Shown piece by piece: positions 14,159 to 15,915 of a stretch of 15,915 nt of DNA (position 1 is the stretch's first letter; each line of letters opens with the position of its first letter). The stretch comes from Oscillospiraceae bacterium (GTDB lineage Bacteria > Bacillota > Clostridia > Oscillospirales > Acutalibacteraceae). The translations under genes and the position numbers were made by a program. The notes beneath the pieces are model-generated. The model did not search any database, had not been told where the DNA came from, and saw only the letters and a list, made by a program, of their open reading frames with translations. The stretch lies in the NCBI GenBank assembly GCA_003520555.1, contig DOUO01000187.1, positions 1 to 15,915 on the forward strand, read 5' to 3'.

Positions 14159-14662
14159 ATGAAAAGAAAAACAATGAAAAATGCAATATCCGCCGCGCTT
14201 TTCGCGGTAATTATTTCACTGTGCGCGTTTACAACCGCTTTTGCGGAATCCGCAATTCCCGAAGAAACACAAATCACGGAAACGCAGCCTGCCGAAACCG
14301 CGGCAACGGACGAACCGTCTTACACCGAACCTGTTGCTACCGATGAACCTGTTGCTACCGATGAGCCTGTGTATACCGAACCGCAGACTGAAACAAATCC
14401 TCCGGTTGAAACCCGGCCTCAGACCGAATACGTTGAGTCTCAAACCGAAGCCGTCGGCGGAAATATTGACAATAACAATTCCAATAATCAGCCCACTGAA
14501 TTTTTCGAGCCGCCCACACTTCCTAAAACAGTCAGCAAGAAAACATATTCAACCAACTACACGGCAGGCATTGTTTCATGGATTTGCGTCGGCGTCGGAC
14601 TTGTAGTTGTTGCCGTAGTGCTCATCAGCACTAAGGTAAGCGGCAGAAGAGCGGGCTTATGA
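14159..14662 (+). CDS. Thr/Pro/Glu-rich membrane-anchored surface protein
   Basis: A 167-residue protein of unrecognised family. It has a signal peptide (1-28, MKRKTMKNAISAALF onward, AFA near the cleavage site), then about 65 residues rich in Thr, Pro and Glu built on (A)TDEPV/YTEP units, a short Asn-rich stretch (NNNSNN), a PPTLPKT-containing spacer and a C-terminal membrane helix (about 138-160) with a basic end (SGRRAGL). LPKT is followed by the helix only after some 20 residues, so it is not a clear sortase signal. Single-pass anchoring with an extended extracellular stalk is likely. The ATG at 14159 has CAGGGA (14145-14150). Its stop overlaps the start of the dihydrouridine synthase gene. 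The function is unknown. Confidence 0.75.
   Translation: MKRKTMKNAISAALFAVIISLCAFTTAFAESAIPEETQITETQPAETAATDEPSYTEPVATDEPVATDEPVYTEPQTETNPPVETRPQTEYVESQTEAVGGNIDNNNSNNQPTEFFEPPTLPKTVSKKTYSTNYTAGIVSWICVGVGLVVVAVVLISTKVSGRRAGL
14330..14365 (+). repeat. 18-bp tandem repeat within the surface protein gene
   Basis: Two adjacent 18-bp units, 14330-14347 and 14348-14365, differ at one base (17 of 18) and encode PVATDE twice. A degenerate third unit follows. Such repeats often vary in copy number between strains. Confidence 0.85.
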
Positions 14663-15621
14663 TACCTGAAATCGGCGGAGTTAAGCTTAAATCCCGCGCG
14701 TTGCTTGCTCCGATGGCGGGCTTGACCGACCGCGCGTACCGTGAGTTGTGCATGAAAAACGGCGCGGCGTACTGCGTAAGCGAAATGGTAAGCTCAAAAG
14801 CGCTGTCCTTTAACAGTAAAAAGAGCGAAGAGCTTATGGAAATATCCTATGAGGAGCGGCCGTGCGGAATTCAGATTTTCGGTGATGAACCGGGCTGTAT
14901 GGCGGACGCTGCGCTCAGGGCAATGAAAAACAATCCCGACATAATCGATATCAACATGGGCTGTCCGGCTCCAAAAATAAGCGGTAACGGCAGCGGAAGC
15001 GCGCTGATGAAAAATCCCCGGCTTTGCGGAGAAATCGTGCAGGCTGTGGTTAAGGAATGCGCTGTACCCGTCACTGTTAAAATCCGCAAGGGCTGGGATG
15101 ACAGCATGATAAACGCCGTTGAGGTCGCTAAAATCTGCGAGCAGGCAGGGGCTGCCGCAATAACGGTTCACGGCAGAACCCGAAAGCAGTATTACAAGCC
15201 GCCCGTTGATTATGAAATCATCAAGGCGGTAAACGATGCCGTCAGTATTCCGGTAATAGCAAACGGCGACATTGACAGCGTCCAAAAAGCCGCGCAGGTC
15301 ATAAAGCTTACGGGCTGTCAGCTTGTAATGGTAGGCAGGGCAAGCATTGGCAATCCGTGGATTTTCAGCCAAATCAATTCTTATCTTGAAAATCCCGACG
15401 TTCCTTTGGTTTATCCCACGCTTGATGAAAAGCTTGACACAATGGTTTTACATGTGGCAAAAATGGTTGAATACAAGGGAGAATACATAGCAATCCGCCA
15501 GGCGCGCAAGCTTGTCGCGGGTTATTTAAAGGGCATAAGGGGTGCCGCCGCGCTTCGTAATGAAGCGGGAAAAATGGAAACCCTGGACGATTTAAAACGC
15601 ATTAGGGATAAAATAATTTAA
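14659..15621 (+). CDS. dusB: tRNA-dihydrouridine synthase, DusB type
   Basis: A 320-residue FMN enzyme that reduces specific uridines in the D-loop of tRNA to dihydrouridine using NAD(P)H. The TIM-barrel motifs are [13 protein letters not shown] (16-28, FMN contact), [11 protein letters not shown] (97-107) with the catalytic Cys102, [31 protein letters not shown] and [10 protein letters not shown] (the FMN phosphate site). A C-terminal helical domain ([14 protein letters not shown]) contacts tRNA. Length and motifs fit DusB; the exact target position is not shown by the sequence. The ATG at 14659 overlaps the preceding stop as ATGA, with only a weak upstream site (GCGGG), so translation is probably coupled to the surface protein gene. 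A hairpin with a T-run follows at 15666-15697. Confidence 0.93.
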   Translation: MIPEIGGVKLKSRALLAPMAGLTDRAYRELCMKNGAAYCVSEMVSSKALSFNSKKSEELMEISYEERPCGIQIFGDEPGCMADAALRAMKNNPDIIDINMGCPAPKISGNGSGSALMKNPRLCGEIVQAVVKECAVPVTVKIRKGWDDSMINAVEVAKICEQAGAAAITVHGRTRKQYYKPPVDYEIIKAVNDAVSIPVIANGDIDSVQKAAQVIKLTGCQLVMVGRASIGNPWIFSQINSYLENPDVPLVYPTLDEKLDTMVLHVAKMVEYKGEYIAIRQARKLVAGYLKGIRGAAALRNEAGKMETLDDLKRIRDKII

Positions 15622-15665
15622 GTTTAACACACGAAACCGTTACATGCGGCTTCGCAGAAATAAAA

Positions 15666-15697
15666 GCGGCGGACAAGCACACTGCCGCGGATTTTTT
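15666..15697 (+). terminator. Terminator-like hairpin between dusB and glyA
   Basis: GCGGCGG (15666-15672) pairs with CTGCCGC (15682-15688, one G-T pair) around a 9-base loop and is followed by GGA and six T (15692-15697). It is only 22 bases before the glyA start, and no promoter is visible between the two, so it may be either the end of the dusB transcript or a control element in the glyA leader. Confidence 0.6.
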
Positions 15698-15719
15698 GAT
15701 AAAGAAGGGGAAGTTAAAA

Positions 15720-15915
15720 ATGAGTGAATTAACCAACATCGCAGCGCTTAATTATTTAAAAGAATACGATCCTGCCGTCGGCAACGCAATGGAGGACGAA
15801 CTTAAAAGACAGCGCCGCAACCTTGAGCTTATTGCCAGCGAAAATATTGTTACTCCTGCCGTTATGGCGGCTATGGGAAGCCACCTCACAAACAAGTACG
15901 CCGAGGGCTATCCCG
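15720..15915 (+). CDS. glyA: Serine hydroxymethyltransferase, 5' part
   Basis: The first 65 codons of a gene that continues past the window edge. The product converts serine and tetrahydrofolate to glycine and 5,10-methylene-tetrahydrofolate, in the cytosol with pyridoxal phosphate. The translated start contains the family's N-terminal signature [19 protein letters not shown], then [13 protein letters not shown], which leads into the substrate and PLP site regions. The ATG at 15720 has AAGGGGAAG (15705-15713) upstream at good spacing. The catalytic lysine lies beyond the window. Expression may depend on readthrough of the hairpin at 15666-15697 or on a promoter that I could not identify. Confidence 0.95.
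   Translation, partial: MSELTNIAALNYLKEYDPAVGNAMEDELKRQRRNLELIASENIVTPAVMAAMGSHLTNKYAEGYP

Noticed and set aside
14490..14535. LPKT near the C-terminus of the surface protein as a sortase motif
   Set aside because: The fourth and fifth positions do not fit LPxTG (LPKTV), and the membrane helix begins about 20 residues later instead of directly after; plain membrane anchoring is more likely.
15622..15719. A known riboswitch (glycine, THF or SAM) ahead of glyA
   Set aside because: The gap is only 98 bases and I could not find conserved core motifs of these classes; only simple hairpins are visible.

Overview
The window looks like a chromosomal segment of a low-to-moderate GC, endospore-forming Clostridia member, most likely a gut Oscillospiraceae/Ruminococcaceae species. 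The reasons are a gpr-spoIIP sporulation pair, a secreted protease ending in a canonical type I dockerin, a secreted tandem CBM21-like starch/glycogen-binding protein, and strong AGGAGG/AGGTGA ribosome binding sites. This combination would fit a Ruminococcus bromii-like organism, but the species is an inference. No transposase, phage gene, CRISPR array, tRNA or rRNA was seen. No gene-free gap exceeds 300 bases; the longest, about 205 bases at 4251-4455, holds two divergent promoters.

Layout. 52-786: secreted double CBM21-like protein with its own terminator. 891-1283 (+) and 1317-1985 (-): a PNPOx-like flavin-binding protein convergent with a Crp/Fnr-family regulator that has a near-perfect palindrome between its promoter and its ribosome binding site. 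2109-4250 (-): large secreted protein with five Fn3-like repeats, a cell-wall/glucan-binding-type repeat region and a transglutaminase-like cysteine domain. 4456-5871 and 5919-6722 (+): sodium:amino-acid symporter (AGCS) followed by a metallophosphoesterase. 6885-8654 and 8665-9549 (+): GT-C (GT39-like) membrane glycosyltransferase coupled to a patatin-like lipase. 9605-10213 (-): zinc-ribbon membrane protein behind a perfect consensus sigma-A promoter. 10309-11874 (-): papain-family protease with dockerin. 12031-12906 and 12956-14050 (+): gpr and spoIIP. 14159-14662 and 14659-15621 (+): a Thr/Pro/Glu-rich membrane-anchored surface protein overlapping a DusB-type tRNA-dihydrouridine synthase by 4 bases. 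15720-15915: start of glyA, cut by the window edge.

Three themes connect the genes. Several products act outside the cell (CBM21 protein, transglutaminase-like protein, dockerin protease, TPE-rich protein), as expected of a fibre- or starch-attached gut bacterium. gpr and spoIIP serve sporulation and germination. The rest is housekeeping or transport. No clear new multi-gene system is visible. The most interesting points are regulatory: the palindrome at the Crp/Fnr gene, a hairpin at a predicted transcription start, a hairpin that can cover the spoIIP ribosome binding site, alternative hairpins ahead of glyA, and a GPR protease that lacks nearly all of its propeptide.
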